Notes: generated by a model from the letters alone, not told the origin. A DNA stretch of 46,671 nucleotides from Rugosimonospora africana (GCF_016862975.1 NZ_BONZ01000094.1:1-46671); one strand, 5' to 3'; shown: positions 33,092-41,782, counted from the first letter of the stretch. Translations and numbers: made by a program.

Positions 33092-34701
33092 CGCGACCTC
33101 CTCCCGCCGAGCAGCAGCGAGACGGCCCCGGGTGCCAGGACCAGCCCGAGCACGACGGCGGCGGCCAGCAGCATCAGGGTCTGCTCGCCGGACCAGCCGC
33201 GCCGCGCGGCCAGTGCCACCGGCACCCCGGCCACGGCCTGGTCCGTCCCGCCGTCACCGCCGGCGCCCACGTACTGGTCGGTCGCCGGGTCGTAGCGCAG
33301 CGACGCCCCGGGAGTCGGGCTGCCGCTCGCCGTGACACCCGTTGTCGAGCCGCCACCGCCGCTCGTCCGCGTGCCGCCCTTCGACGGCGTGGTCTGGGAC
33401 TTCGCTCCGCCGGTGCCGTTCACGCACTGGGTCGGGCCGCGCTTGTCGCACGCCTGTGGCTGCGGAGCGACGTCGACCAGCTTGTTGTGCCCGTCCCGGC
33501 TGAACGTGGGATTGTTGCAGCCCTGGATGTTGATGTTCTGGGTGACCGCCCCGGGGATCTTCTTGATCTGGTCGAAGCTCGCCTGGACCAGGTTGATCGG
33601 CAGTGGCGAGTAGCCGAGATCGGGCGCCTGCTGCTGTCCCTGGCACTCGAAGAAGTAGCTGAAGGCGGCGAGAGTGCGGCCCGCGTCCGTGGACACCTTC
33701 TTGCTGGTGACCGTGGGCAGGATGAAGTACGAGTACGACGACATCGGGTACACCCGGGGATCGGTGTACGCGTAGACGTCGGTGAGGTCCTGGGTCAGGT
33801 ACACGGCCGGGTTGCTGGCGTCGGTGTTGATCTTTGCCTTGAGCAGCGCGACGGCGACGTTGTACGGCGTCGGCTCGGTGTAGTAGCCGGCGGCGTTGAG
33901 CATCTTCGCGACCGGGAACCCACGGTTGATCGCGTACGAGTACTCGACATAGCCGATGGCGCCCTCGGCGTAGCTCTGCGCCACGTACCCGGACACCCCG
34001 AGGTCGCCGGACTGGGCGATCGCCCCCGCGAACGTCGGCCAGTACGACGTCGCGCCCAGGCCGCAGCTGTGCTTGGCACAGAAGGCGTTCCAGATCGACA
34101 GTTGCTGGTTCTGCATCCACAGGCTGAACTGCGCGCTGCTGCCCGAGCCGTCCGACCGGATCACCGGCACGATCTTCTCGGCCGGCATGTTCAGCCCGGG
34201 GTTGTCGGCGACGATCGCCGGATCGTTCCAGCGGGTGATGCCGCCGGTGAAGATCTTCGCGATCACCGGGCCGGACAGCCGGAGGTTGGTCACCCGCCGG
34301 CCGCCGATCTTCAGGTTGTACATGAAGGCGGTGCCACCGGCCACGATCGGCATGTACGCGTACGTGTTCGGGGTGGGGTTCTCCGGCGAGGACCCGTCGG
34401 TCGGGTGTTGCTGGAACGGGATGTCCGAGGCGGCGAAGTGGACCGTCTGGGCGAGGAACCGCTGCCGCCCGTCGGAGGAGCCGTTACCGGCGTAGGTGAC
34501 CCGCATGCCGTACTGCTTGACGTCGGTGGTCCACTGGTTGACCGCGTTCGCCGCCCAGCTCGAGCCGGCGCCGTCGATGGGCACGTACGTGTCGGCGAAC
34601 GCCGGCACCGGTGCGGTGAGTACCGCCAGAGCCAACGACACCGCCAGCAGGACGGCCGAGCGCGCCCGTCGCCGGAGCCGGTGACCGCTATCAGAACTCA
34701 C
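33088..34701 (-). CDS. pstS: Membrane-anchored PstS phosphate-binding protein
   Basis: About 537 residues. A signal peptide (ending PVPAFADT) precedes a PBP domain with IDGAGSSWAANAVNQW, NGSSDGRQRF, AASDIPF and RSDGSGSSAQFSLW, the phosphate-contact loops of PstS. LGYSPLPINLVQ closes the fold. A long Thr/Ser/Gly/Pro-rich stalk (about 410-490) then leads to one C-terminal helix and RRSR. Usual PstS proteins are lipoproteins of about 370 residues; here a C-terminal anchor replaces the lipobox. The Ser/Thr-rich stalk is a plausible O-glycosylation target. The GTG at 34701 follows GGAG and overlaps the PstA stop by 11 nt. Confidence 0.9.
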   Translation of the reverse strand: MSSDSGHRLRRRARSAVLLAVSLALAVLTAPVPAFADTYVPIDGAGSSWAANAVNQWTTDVKQYGMRVTYAGNGSSDGRQRFLAQTVHFAASDIPFQQHPTDGSSPENPTPNTYAYMPIVAGGTAFMYNLKIGGRRVTNLRLSGPVIAKIFTGGITRWNDPAIVADNPGLNMPAEKIVPVIRSDGSGSSAQFSLWMQNQQLSIWNAFCAKHSCGLGATSYWPTFAGAIAQSGDLGVSGYVAQSYAEGAIGYVEYSYAINRGFPVAKMLNAAGYYTEPTPYNVAVALLKAKINTDASNPAVYLTQDLTDVYAYTDPRVYPMSSYSYFILPTVTSKKVSTDAGRTLAAFSYFFECQGQQQAPDLGYSPLPINLVQASFDQIKKIPGAVTQNINIQGCNNPTFSRDGHNKLVDVAPQPQACDKRGPTQCVNGTGGAKSQTTPSKGGTRTSGGGGSTTGVTASGSPTPGASLRYDPATDQYVGAGGDGGTDQAVAGVPVALAARRGWSGEQTLMLLAAAVVLGLVLAPGAVSLLLGGRRSR

Positions 34702-36142
34702 GGGTCTCTCCACTCGTATCGTCGGCGCTGTGCGAGTTCACCCGCGACGCCGTCAGGGCGATCGGAGCCGGGCGTCGGGAGAAGCGGATGACGTCGCGGG
34801 CCGATCGCTGGGCGTTGCGCACCACCTGCCGCGAGCTGGGCTGCCCGGGGGCCCGACCGCCGACCGCCCGGGCGAGCACGAACAGCACCACCACCAGCGA
34901 CATGAGGAACGCGGCGGTGGCGAACCCGCGGGCGATCATCGTCGGCTGCGGCGACTTGACCAGTTCGAACGTCGCCAGCGGCAGGGACACCTGCGGCCCG
35001 TGCAACGGGTCGGTGTTCATGAACGTCGTGTACCCGGCGGTCAGCAGCACCGGGCTCGTCTCGCCGATGCCCCGCGCGGTACCGAGGATCACGCTCGTGG
35101 CAAGCCCGGACCGGGCGGTCGGCAGGACGACGTGCCACACAGTCCGCCACCGTGGCGCGCCCAGCGCCTCCGCCGCCTCCCGCAGGTTGCCGGGCACGAG
35201 GCGCAACACGACGTCCGCCGCCCTGATGATGATCGGCAGCATCATGACGCTCAGCGCCAGCGCCGCCGCCAGGCCGGACAGCTCGAAGTGCAGGATGAGG
35301 ATCCAGGTGGCGTAGATGAACAGCCCGGCCACGATCGAGGGCAGCGCGGTCATCGCCTCGACGACGGTACGCACGAACCGCGACCCGAACCCGCCGACCT
35401 GGGTCAGGTACACCGCGCAGGTCAGCCCGAGCGGCACCGTGATGACCAGCGCGATGGTGATCATTTCGAGGGTACCGACGAGGGCGTGCTCGATACCGCC
35501 GACCGTCAACGGGTCCAGCGGGCCGGCGTCGGACAGGTCCTGGGTGAAGAAGTTCGGGTGGTGCAGCGCGGACGCTCCCCGCACGACGGTGAATCCCACC
35601 ACCAGGAACAGCCCGGACATCAGCGTGCCGGCCGCCGAGTAGAGCACGACCGTCCAGATCCGGTCGCGTACCTGCGGCCCGTCGCCGCCTAGGCGGACCA
35701 GCAGCGCGTACGCGGCCAGGAACGCCAGGTACGCCACCACGATGAGGCCCAGTACCCCGGACAGCGGCGCGATCCGGCCGAACAGCAGCAGCGCCACGCT
35801 CACCCCGCTGGCCAGCGCGCCGCACAGGTTGAGCCAGTCGTCGCGCCGGAACACGCGCAGGTCGCGCCGGGTCGGGGCGCCGGCGAGCGGGCGCACCGGC
35901 AGAGTCGTGGACTCCGCGGCCGGTACCGCGCCGGCCACCGCCGCAGAGCCGTTGCCGCCCGGCTGCACAACGGCCGGCGGCTCGCTGCCCTGGGGGTCGA
36001 TGGCCCGTGAATCGCTGCCTCGTGAATCGCTGGCCCGTGAATCGCTGGCCCGTGAATCGCTGGCCGGTGAATCGCTGGCCGGTGAATCGCTGGCCTGTGA
36101 ATCGATGCCCTGGGGCTCGATGGCCTGCGGCTCGATCGTCAC
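34691..36142 (-). CDS. pstA: Phosphate ABC transporter permease PstA
   Basis: A protein of 483 residues, much longer than the usual 280-300. About 60 cytoplasmic residues of SDSPASDSRA-type repeats come first, then two extra membrane segments, then a standard permease core. The ABC-permease loop is EAAEALGAPRWRTVWHVVLP, matching EAAxxLGAxxxxxxxxVxLP, the contact for PstB. TALPSIVAGLFIYATWIL and TARGIGETSPVLLTAG are PstA hallmarks. The GTG at 36142 follows GAGG and lies 1 nt after the pstC stop. The PstS gene overlaps its 3' end. Confidence 0.93.
   Translation of the reverse strand: MTIEPQAIEPQGIDSQASDSPASDSPASDSRASDSRASDSRGSDSRAIDPQGSEPPAVVQPGGNGSAAVAGAVPAAESTTLPVRPLAGAPTRRDLRVFRRDDWLNLCGALASGVSVALLLFGRIAPLSGVLGLIVVAYLAFLAAYALLVRLGGDGPQVRDRIWTVVLYSAAGTLMSGLFLVVGFTVVRGASALHHPNFFTQDLSDAGPLDPLTVGGIEHALVGTLEMITIALVITVPLGLTCAVYLTQVGGFGSRFVRTVVEAMTALPSIVAGLFIYATWILILHFELSGLAAALALSVMMLPIIIRAADVVLRLVPGNLREAAEALGAPRWRTVWHVVLPTARSGLATSVILGTARGIGETSPVLLTAGYTTFMNTDPLHGPQVSLPLATFELVKSPQPTMIARGFATAAFLMSLVVVLFVLARAVGGRAPGQPSSRQVVRNAQRSARDVIRFSRRPAPIALTASRVNSHSADDTSGETREF
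36001..36110. repeat. 15-nt tandem repeat at the start of pstA
   Basis: About seven copies of a 15-nt unit (GAATCGCTGGCCCGT on the plus strand) encode a repeated Ser/Asp/Ala pentapeptide (ASDSP/ASDSR) near the N-terminus of PstA. Copy-number change would keep the frame, so it could alter tail length but not switch the gene off. Confidence 0.85.
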
Positions 36143-36143
36143 G

Positions 36144-37226
36144 TCACACCTCGCTCTGCGCGCCGGAGCGGGACCTCGCCACGATCGACGAGGCGGTGAA
36201 GTTCACGATCAGCGTCAGGATGAACAGCGCCAGGCCGGCGGCCATCAGCGCGGACATGCCGAATCCGGACGCGTCGCCGTAGCGCAGCGCGATCAGGGCG
36301 GAGACTGAGTTCGCGCCGTTCTGCAGGATGTGCGGTTGGATCTGGAAGACCGGCGAAATGATCAGGTACACCGCGATCGTCTCGCCCAGCGCCCGCCCGA
36401 GCCCGAGCATCGTGCCGCCGATGATCCCGCCCTTGCCGAACGGCAACACGACCGCGCTGACCATCCCCCACCGGGTCGCGCCCAACGCGTACGCGCCCTC
36501 CCGCTCTCCGGGCGGTGCCTGGCTGAACGCCTCCCGCATCACCGAGCACTGGATCGGCGCGACCATCAGCGACACGGTGATGCCGGCGATGAACGTGCTG
36601 GCCGTGTAGACGCTGGCGGTGGCCAGCGGGTTGGTCGGGTCGGCGCCGTCGACCGCGAAGATCGGGATCCAGCCGAACCAGGTCGACAGCCACCGCGCGA
36701 GCCCGACCACCTGGCCCTGCAGGAAGAACAGGCCCCACAGCCCGTACACCACGCTCGGCACGGCCGCCATCAGGTCGACCAGGGTCACCAACGCCCGCTT
36801 CATCCAGCGGGGGGCGATCTCCGAGATGAACAAGGCGGTACCGGTGGACAGCGGCACCGAGAAGCACACCGCGACCGAGGCGATCAGCACCGTACCGGTC
36901 AGCACGGCCGCGATGCCGAAGCGATGGGTGTCCGGCTGCCACTCCTGAGTGGTCACGAACCGGAACCCGACCGCCTTCAACGCTTCGGCGGCGCGGAGCG
37001 ACAGGAACAGCCCGACCGCGAGCATGATCACCAACACGGTGAAGCCGGAGGCGCGGGCACCGCCCCGGAAGACCCGGTCGGCCGCGTTGGACTTCGCCCG
37101 CAGCCGCCGCGGCGTCGCCGGACGACCGGCCGGAACCCACGGCCGACCGACTCCCGCGGGGTCGCGCCCATCACTGATGACGGCGACCGTCGGGTCGCCG
37201 TCTCGCGGTTCGGGTGCTGCGGTCAC
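36144..37226 (-). CDS. pstC: Phosphate ABC transporter permease PstC
   Basis: About 360 residues with six membrane segments after a roughly 60-residue Pro/Arg-rich cytoplasmic tail. The permease loop is EGAYALGATRWGMVSAVVLP. TLVDLMAAVPSVVYGLWGLFF and GRALGETIAVYLI are typical of PstC. It pairs with PstA to form the channel. The GTG at 37226 follows GGAGG (spacing about 4); a TTG one codon earlier is too close to that site. This is the first gene of the cluster. No convincing PHO box was found in the 160 nt upstream. Confidence 0.92.
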   Translation of the reverse strand: MTAAPEPRDGDPTVAVISDGRDPAGVGRPWVPAGRPATPRRLRAKSNAADRVFRGGARASGFTVLVIMLAVGLFLSLRAAEALKAVGFRFVTTQEWQPDTHRFGIAAVLTGTVLIASVAVCFSVPLSTGTALFISEIAPRWMKRALVTLVDLMAAVPSVVYGLWGLFFLQGQVVGLARWLSTWFGWIPIFAVDGADPTNPLATASVYTASTFIAGITVSLMVAPIQCSVMREAFSQAPPGEREGAYALGATRWGMVSAVVLPFGKGGIIGGTMLGLGRALGETIAVYLIISPVFQIQPHILQNGANSVSALIALRYGDASGFGMSALMAAGLALFILTLIVNFTASSIVARSRSGAQSEV

Positions 37227-37389
37227 CAATCCTCCAGAGTGGACGGATTCGCGTGCTGCGGAACCCGTCGGTTCGCGATCAGAACACCGGCCGCAGATTG
37301 CCTTTCGCGGTGGACCGACGCAAACAGCGCGCTAACAGATCGCTTCCGCGCGACGTCATTGCCGGCCACCGACCATCGGCGCAACAACG

Positions 37390-37767
37390 TCATGTCCGCG
37401 CCCGGCCGGAATCGCTGCCCCAAAACCGTCCCCGCCTACCGACGACCGCGTCGATTTCGGCATGCAGAGCGGTTTCCACAAAACGATCCACCGCTTGGTC
37501 ACATTCGGTCCGCCGTTCGTATGACCGTGCGGCTTTCGCCAGTACCCGGCCGTCGGCGTCGGTTATCGCCCAACGCCATTTCAGCCGGAAATCGGGCGAC
37601 ACCTCGATCGTCGCCCGGCGAGCCCGGTCGCGCACGACCATCGCGGCCTTCATGGCTCCGGCCAGATCGGCAAACCGTATCGGCGAAACGCCGAGAATCC
37701 GATTGTTTCTGCCGATGAGTTGCCAGATCACCAGACCGTCGCGTGTCCGATGGAACTGGTATCGCAC
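37390..37767 (-). CDS. Small DUF1508/YegP-like protein
   Basis: About 125 residues with two related segments: YQFHRTRDGLVIWQLIGRNNRIL (about 3-25) and WRWAITDADGRVLAKAARSYERR (about 64-86). The WxxxxxxDGRVLA...SY pattern recalls the YegP/DUF1508 fold, whose role is unknown. No signal peptide. The GTG start has only a weak upstream G-run. It lies 160 nt upstream of pstC on the same strand but is not obviously in the operon. Base composition is somewhat less GC-rich than its neighbours, as in the next 600 nt. Confidence 0.5.
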   Translation of the reverse strand: MRYQFHRTRDGLVIWQLIGRNNRILGVSPIRFADLAGAMKAAMVVRDRARRATIEVSPDFRLKWRWAITDADGRVLAKAARSYERRTECDQAVDRFVETALHAEIDAVVGRRGRFWGSDSGRART

Positions 37768-38351
37768 GAACGTTGCCCCGTTTCGCCACTTACCGCCAGC
37801 ATTTTTTGACTGTAGTGACCGGCCCAGTCACGGAAGGACGTTTCCTGATCGCCGGATAGCGGGGAAACGCGTGGGAAATGAAAACGCGGTGACGAGAACG
37901 ACTCCTAGCGGTAACGGCCCTGCCGGGCGGGCATGGCACGCGCAAGAAATGACTTTGGTGGATTGGTCGACCTGGGCCGGAAATCGGTCGGGAGGCGCCG
38001 CATGCGCCACATCGGCCATCGGCCCGGCTGGTCACCAATCCCACCAAAGCGATGGATTCGATGGGTTCGATCGGCTCGCGCGGGACAGGTCGCAAACGCA
38101 CGATGTGCGTCCACTGTGGACCCATTGAGGTGATCTCAACGAGGATTGGCGGTTCCGCGTGTGTCTATTCAAGGGATCGGTGACTTGGTGTCAGGCGGGT
38201 GCGGGAGTGGTGGCAGGCAAGGCCTGCCGTCGATGGCGCCGCGGATGGCGTCGAGTGTGCTGATGCCGTGGGCGCCCGGGTCCAGGTAGTTTCGGAACCT
38301 GGCACCAGCGGGCGAGGGTGGACAGTCCAGCCTGTATGGCAGGATCAAGCC
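37768..38351. other. Gene-poor spacer
   Basis: A 584-nt stretch with no supportable gene. It is less GC-rich than the rest and includes a T-run near 37802. On the minus strand, 38169-38320 encodes ARFRNYLDPGAHGISTLDAI before a stop, which looks like the end of a real protein and could be another element relic, but I cannot name it. Possible promoters for the flanking genes lie here. Confidence 0.5.
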
Positions 38352-38903
38352 GTGCACGAGAAGACCGAAGGTCAGCTGCGTGTTATCCGCAAGGTCACAG
38401 CGGTCATGCAGACAGCCGGTATCCCAGCGTGGCTGTTCGGGGGCTGGGGACTCGATGCGAGGATCGGCCGGATCACTCGAGAGCACGGCGACGTGGAGTT
38501 CTGGGTTGAGCGTGTTCACGCCGGGCGGTCGAAGGCAGTGCTGGTAGGAGCTGGCGCCACGGCTCTGGCGACTCAGCCCCCAGAGGAGGCCTGCGAGTTC
38601 CTGTTGGACGATGTTCCGTTTAGCACCGCTTACTTTGATAGGCGGCCAGACGGATTGTTCAGTCAGCCCCTGGGGCGATGGTCTGACTGGCTGTTCCCAC
38701 CAGGATCCTTCGGCGACGAGCCCGTGATGCTCGATGGCACGCCGGTACTGGCTATGAGCGTCTCCGGCATGCTCGCCATGAAGGAGCAGTTCCCGCACCT
38801 ACGCAACGGCCGGCCATGGCGGCAGAAGGACATCGCCGATATCGAGATACTCCGGGGGCTGGCCTTCCAGGGAAGGACCGACGGCCACATCGGAGTGGCC
38901 TGA
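38352..38903 (+). CDS. Nucleotidyltransferase, aminoglycoside/lincosamide adenylyltransferase-like
   Basis: About 183 residues. AWLFGGWGLDARIGRITREHGDVEFWVE is present from about residue 24 as the nucleotidyltransferase core (GG, then R-x-H-x-D-x-E). FDRRPDGLFSQPLGRWSDW and MLAMKEQFPHLRNGRPWRQKD follow, as in actinobacterial relatives of ANT/Lin enzymes. It could transfer AMP to an antibiotic, but most homologues are uncharacterised and resistance is not shown. The GTG at 38352 follows AGGA with 7-nt spacing. The last 15 residues and the adjacent IS relic suggest its 3' end may have been rewritten by the insertion. Confidence 0.75.
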   Translation: MHEKTEGQLRVIRKVTAVMQTAGIPAWLFGGWGLDARIGRITREHGDVEFWVERVHAGRSKAVLVGAGATALATQPPEEACEFLLDDVPFSTAYFDRRPDGLFSQPLGRWSDWLFPPGSFGDEPVMLDGTPVLAMSVSGMLAMKEQFPHLRNGRPWRQKDIADIEILRGLAFQGRTDGHIGVA

Positions 38904-38904
38904 G

Positions 38905-39352
38905 CGGCGCAGACCGTTACATCGGTAAACGGCACGACTTCGGCGGCAACATCCAGGCCGTGATGTGCCCGGACGGCATGCCGATCTGGGTCTCCGCCGT
39001 GGAACCCGGCAGCGTGCATGACCTGGTCGCCGCCCACGAGCACGCCCTCGGTGCGTTGTACGCCGCGGCCGCCCGTGGACTTCCACGCTGGCCGACCCGG
39101 GATACGCCGGCGAGGGTATCGGCGTGCACACTCCGTTCAAGCAGCCCACCGACGCACGCCAACTGGGCCTCGACAACCGCAATACAACGCGCTGCTGCGC
39201 TCTCTGCGTTGTCTCGGCGAACGCGGCTTCGCGCTGCTCGTGGGTCGCTGGCGGGTACTTAACACGTCACCGCATGCCCAAAGAAGATCGGCGACCTCGC
39301 CGAGGCAGCGCTCGTGCTCACCCAATTCGAGCACCGATACCTGCCTCGCTGA
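38905..39352 (+). pseudogene. IS5-type DDE transposase relic with several frameshifts
   Basis: A 5'-truncated transposase end. It reads DRYIGKRHDFGGNIQAVMCP and then DGMPIWVSAVEPGSVHDLVA, typical of IS5-group (DDE_Tnp_4) enzymes. After a shift near 39087 it continues TLADPGYAGEGIGVHTPFKQ, after a shift near 39180 YNALLRSLRCLGERGFALLV, and after a further shift near 39260 GDLAEAALVLTQFEHRYLPR to the TGA at 39350. At least three indels and no N-terminal half make it dead. It starts directly after the nucleotidyltransferase stop. Confidence 0.82.
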
Positions 39353-39423
39353 GATCACCTCGTTGGGCCTTGTGCGCCCGGGGATGCGACCGGGCCGCGG
39401 GCCGGTGGGTGGGTACTGGCCAG

Positions 39424-39429
39424 TAACCT
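39424..39429 (+). promoter_or_regulatory. Putative leaderless -10 box of the thioesterase gene
   Basis: TAACCT lies exactly 7 nt before the ATG at 39437, and there is no Shine-Dalgarno. This is the layout of a leaderless actinobacterial promoter. No clear -35 element. Confidence 0.5.
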
Positions 39430-39436
39430 GGCGGGC

Positions 39437-39904
39437 ATGACCGACCTGGAGACGTTGAGCGCCAGCATGCTGAGCGCCGTACCGTTCGCCCGTACCCTCG
39501 GCGTGGAGTTCACCGCGGTGGCCGACGGCGGCCGCACCGTCACCGTCCGGCTGCCCGACGCCGAGCAGTTGCACAACCACGTCGGCGGACCGCACGCGGC
39601 GGCCATGTTCGGGCTCGCGGAGACCGCGTCGGGCGCGGTGGTGATGTCGCTGTTCGCCGATCAGCTCGACCGGGCGGTGCCGCTCGCGGTACGGGCGGAC
39701 ATCGCGTACCGGAAGCTGGCCATGGGGCCGATCGAGGCGACGGCGCGGCTGGACCGCTCCCGGGACGAGGTGCTCGCCGAGCTGGACGCCGGCCAGCGGC
39801 CGGAGTTCACGGTCGCGGTCGACATCACCCGCGGGGACGGCGCGATCGCGGCCGAGATGCGCGTGGTCTGGACGCTGCGCCCGAACCGCCCCGAGGCGCG
39901 GTGA
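39437..39904 (+). CDS. Hotdog-fold thioesterase (PaaI/DUF4442-like)
   Basis: A protein of 155 residues. NHVGGPHAAAMFGLAETASGAVV is the hotdog helix region, with Asn/His and a Glu at the positions used by PaaI-type acyl-CoA thioesterases. VRADIAYRKLAMGPIEATARL is the central strand pair. It probably hydrolyses a small acyl-CoA; the substrate is unknown. The ATG start appears leaderless. Its stop overlaps a GTG of the next, broken gene. Confidence 0.82.
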   Translation: MTDLETLSASMLSAVPFARTLGVEFTAVADGGRTVTVRLPDAEQLHNHVGGPHAAAMFGLAETASGAVVMSLFADQLDRAVPLAVRADIAYRKLAMGPIEATARLDRSRDEVLAELDAGQRPEFTVAVDITRGDGAIAAEMRVVWTLRPNRPEAR

Positions 39905-39942
39905 AGCCTCAGCGGCAGCCTCTGTTCAGTTACGATGACGGT

Positions 39943-40499
39943 ATGAGCGCGGAAGCCGTCGGTATGCACATGCCGCCCGTTGTCACGCTCAATGACCTCG
40001 CGGCCATGATCGCTGCTGACCCGCACGGGCACCGATACGAGACCAGCCCCGAAGGAGCGCTGTCCGTCATGCCGCCGCCCGACTCCGAGCATGCCGAGAC
40101 TGCCAGCCGCCTGCTCGTCTGGCTCGCCATGGGCGGCTGGCCGGCAGAGCAGATCCTGCAGGCCGCCGCCGTCCGGATTCCCGGGCCGACCGGCGACGGC
40201 GGACGGACCCCCGATCTGACCCTGTGGTCTCCCGGCCTCAGCCGCGAAGCGTCTGGTTGGCTGTCACGGACATTCTGCTCGTGATCGAGATCGTCTCGCC
40301 GGGCTCTGAGGCGATGGACGAGATGGTCAAGCAGCATGAGTACGCCCGCGCTGGCATTCCGCGCTATTGGGTCGTCGACCGGGATGCCAACCAGACCGTC
40401 ACGCTTCACACCATCGCGCCAACCGGCGACTACGAGGTCGTCACGAAGCTTCCCCTGGCGTGGCTGCTGAACACGGCGCCCGCTGATCACCTGAGCTGA
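39943..40499 (+). pseudogene. Frameshifted Uma2-family endonuclease-like gene
   Basis: Two frames join into one Uma2-type protein. Frame 1 reads HRYETSPEGALSVMPPPDSEHA and VRIPGPTGDGGRTPDLTLW, then goes off frame. From about 40230 the next frame reads PQPRSVWLAVTDILLVIEIV and YARAGIPRYWVVDRDANQTV to the TGA at 40497. A single-base deletion between about 40225 and 40245 explains this. The restriction-like catalytic residues (PD, then EIVS) lie on opposite sides of the break, so the product is probably inactive. Uma2 genes are numerous in actinomycetes, with unclear function. The ATG at 39943 is preceded by TACGAT and 6 nt; a GTG at 39901 is also in frame. Confidence 0.8.
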
Positions 40500-40502
40500 T
40501 CG

Positions 40503-40541
40503 GCGCGGGCGGATCCCGAAAATCTCGAGACCCGCCCGCGC
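40503..40541. terminator. Bidirectional terminator
   Basis: Arms 40503-40512 and 40532-40541 pair perfectly over 10 bp. The hairpin sits between the converging Uma2 relic and PL7 genes, 4 nt after one stop and 9 nt from the other. The loop contains an A-rich patch. Confidence 0.7.
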
Positions 40542-40549
40542 TGTCGGGG

Positions 40550-41782
40550 TCAGCCGCTGTGTGAGATGTTCAGTGCGTAGAACGCGACCGTCGCGCCGAC
40601 CGTGGAGCTGCTTCCACTGGTCTGGTCGTAGTCGCCGGCCTTGAAGTACATGCCGTACCCGTTGAACGTCGTCGACATCGGCCAGGTCTGCGTCGCGCCG
40701 CCGTTGATGACCAGACTGATCGTGTTGCCGCTCAGCCCAATCGTGTAGCTCCACTCCGTACCCAGCGGCACGTTGCCGGCCAGGTGTTGCACCTCGTTGC
40801 CGCCGGCCGGGGTCTGCTCGATCGCCATCTCGATGTTCCCGTTGCTGTAGTAGAACAGCTCCAGCAACGGCTTCGTCGAGCCACCCGAACCGAGGTGGAT
40901 CTGCCCGACCGCGACGTGGCTCGGCACCTGGGTCACCTTGAGCGTCGCGCTGAGCTTGTGGGTACCCGGGCTGAACCAGTTGGCCGCCGCCCCGCTCGCG
41001 GTCATCTCCCGGAACTCCGAGCGCGAGTAGTTCGAGTTCGGCGTCGTGACGCCGTTCTCCGGATCCCAGAACGTCATCGCACCGTCGTTCGGGTCGGTGT
41101 AGAAGTACGCGTCCTGGAAGCCGTTCGGCCCCTTCAGCTGGGACGGCAGGATTGTGGTGGGCGCACCGGGCGAACCGGTCGGCAGTTGGAGTTCCCACAG
41201 CGACAGGTCGAAGTTGCCGCCCGGGGCCACCGACGGGTCGAGGCCGCCGGGCGGGTTCGTCGGGGCGCCACCGCCGCCCGACACCGTCCACTGCTGGTTG
41301 GTGGCGCCGGTGCAGGACCAGATCTGGAGTTGGTTGCCGTTGGCCGAACTCTTGTCGGTGGCGTCCAGGCACTTGCCCGAACCGGTGTTGACGATTTCGC
41401 CGTCGCTGACCGTCCACTTCTGCGCGCTGGTTCCGTTGCAGTCGTACAGCTGAACCTTGGCGCCGTTCGCGGTCGACGCCGCGGCCACGTCCATGCACTT
41501 GCCCAGCGCCCGGATGGAGCCGTCGGAGTTGCCCACGGTCCAACTCTGCGCGCTGGTCCCGTTGCAGTCGTACAGCTGGACGTGCGCGCCGTTGGCGATG
41601 CTGGCCGCGGCCACGTCGACGCACTTGCCGCCCAGGCCGGTGATCGGGCCGGCGCTGGCGGCCATGGCGTCGGTGACACCGAAGACCGCCGCGGCGACCG
41701 TGACCGTACCGGCGGCGACCGCCGCCGCGATGACCCCTCGGCGCCGGCGTGACTGCCGGGGCCTGCCCGTTTCTCCCGTCAC
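40550..41782 (-). CDS. Secreted PL7 alginate lyase with ricin-type CBM13
   Basis: About 410 residues. An Arg-rich signal peptide (about 1-42, ending AMAAS) is followed by a ricin-B domain (about 45-168) with three QxW-type repeats (QSWTVG, QKWTV, QQWTVSG). A Gly/Pro linker leads to an alginate_lyase2 (PL7) domain (about 190-410). Catalytic-region motifs are SRSEFRE (about 253-259), VGQIH and YFKAGDYDQ, which carry the Arg, Gln/His and Tyr of PL7. It cleaves alginate or a related uronan by beta-elimination outside the cell. The GTG at 41782 has GGAG 6 nt upstream; a GTG two codons earlier abuts that site and is unlikely. Confidence 0.9.
   Translation of the reverse strand: MTGETGRPRQSRRRRGVIAAAVAAGTVTVAAAVFGVTDAMAASAGPITGLGGKCVDVAAASIANGAHVQLYDCNGTSAQSWTVGNSDGSIRALGKCMDVAAASTANGAKVQLYDCNGTSAQKWTVSDGEIVNTGSGKCLDATDKSSANGNQLQIWSCTGATNQQWTVSGGGGAPTNPPGGLDPSVAPGGNFDLSLWELQLPTGSPGAPTTILPSQLKGPNGFQDAYFYTDPNDGAMTFWDPENGVTTPNSNYSRSEFREMTASGAAANWFSPGTHKLSATLKVTQVPSHVAVGQIHLGSGGSTKPLLELFYYSNGNIEMAIEQTPAGGNEVQHLAGNVPLGTEWSYTIGLSGNTISLVINGGATQTWPMSTTFNGYGMYFKAGDYDQTSGSSSTVGATVAFYALNISHSG

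Noticed and set aside
37227-37389. Possible PHO boxes upstream of pstC
   Set aside because: Only single GGTCCACC- or GGTTCC-like words were found, with no direct repeat at 11-nt spacing, so PhoP control cannot be claimed.
38169-38798. Minus-strand frame ending in ARFRNYLDPGAHGISTLDAI
   Set aside because: The last 50 residues look protein-like, but the rest overlaps the nucleotidyltransferase gene antisense and I could not name the family. Kept only as a remark in the spacer entry.
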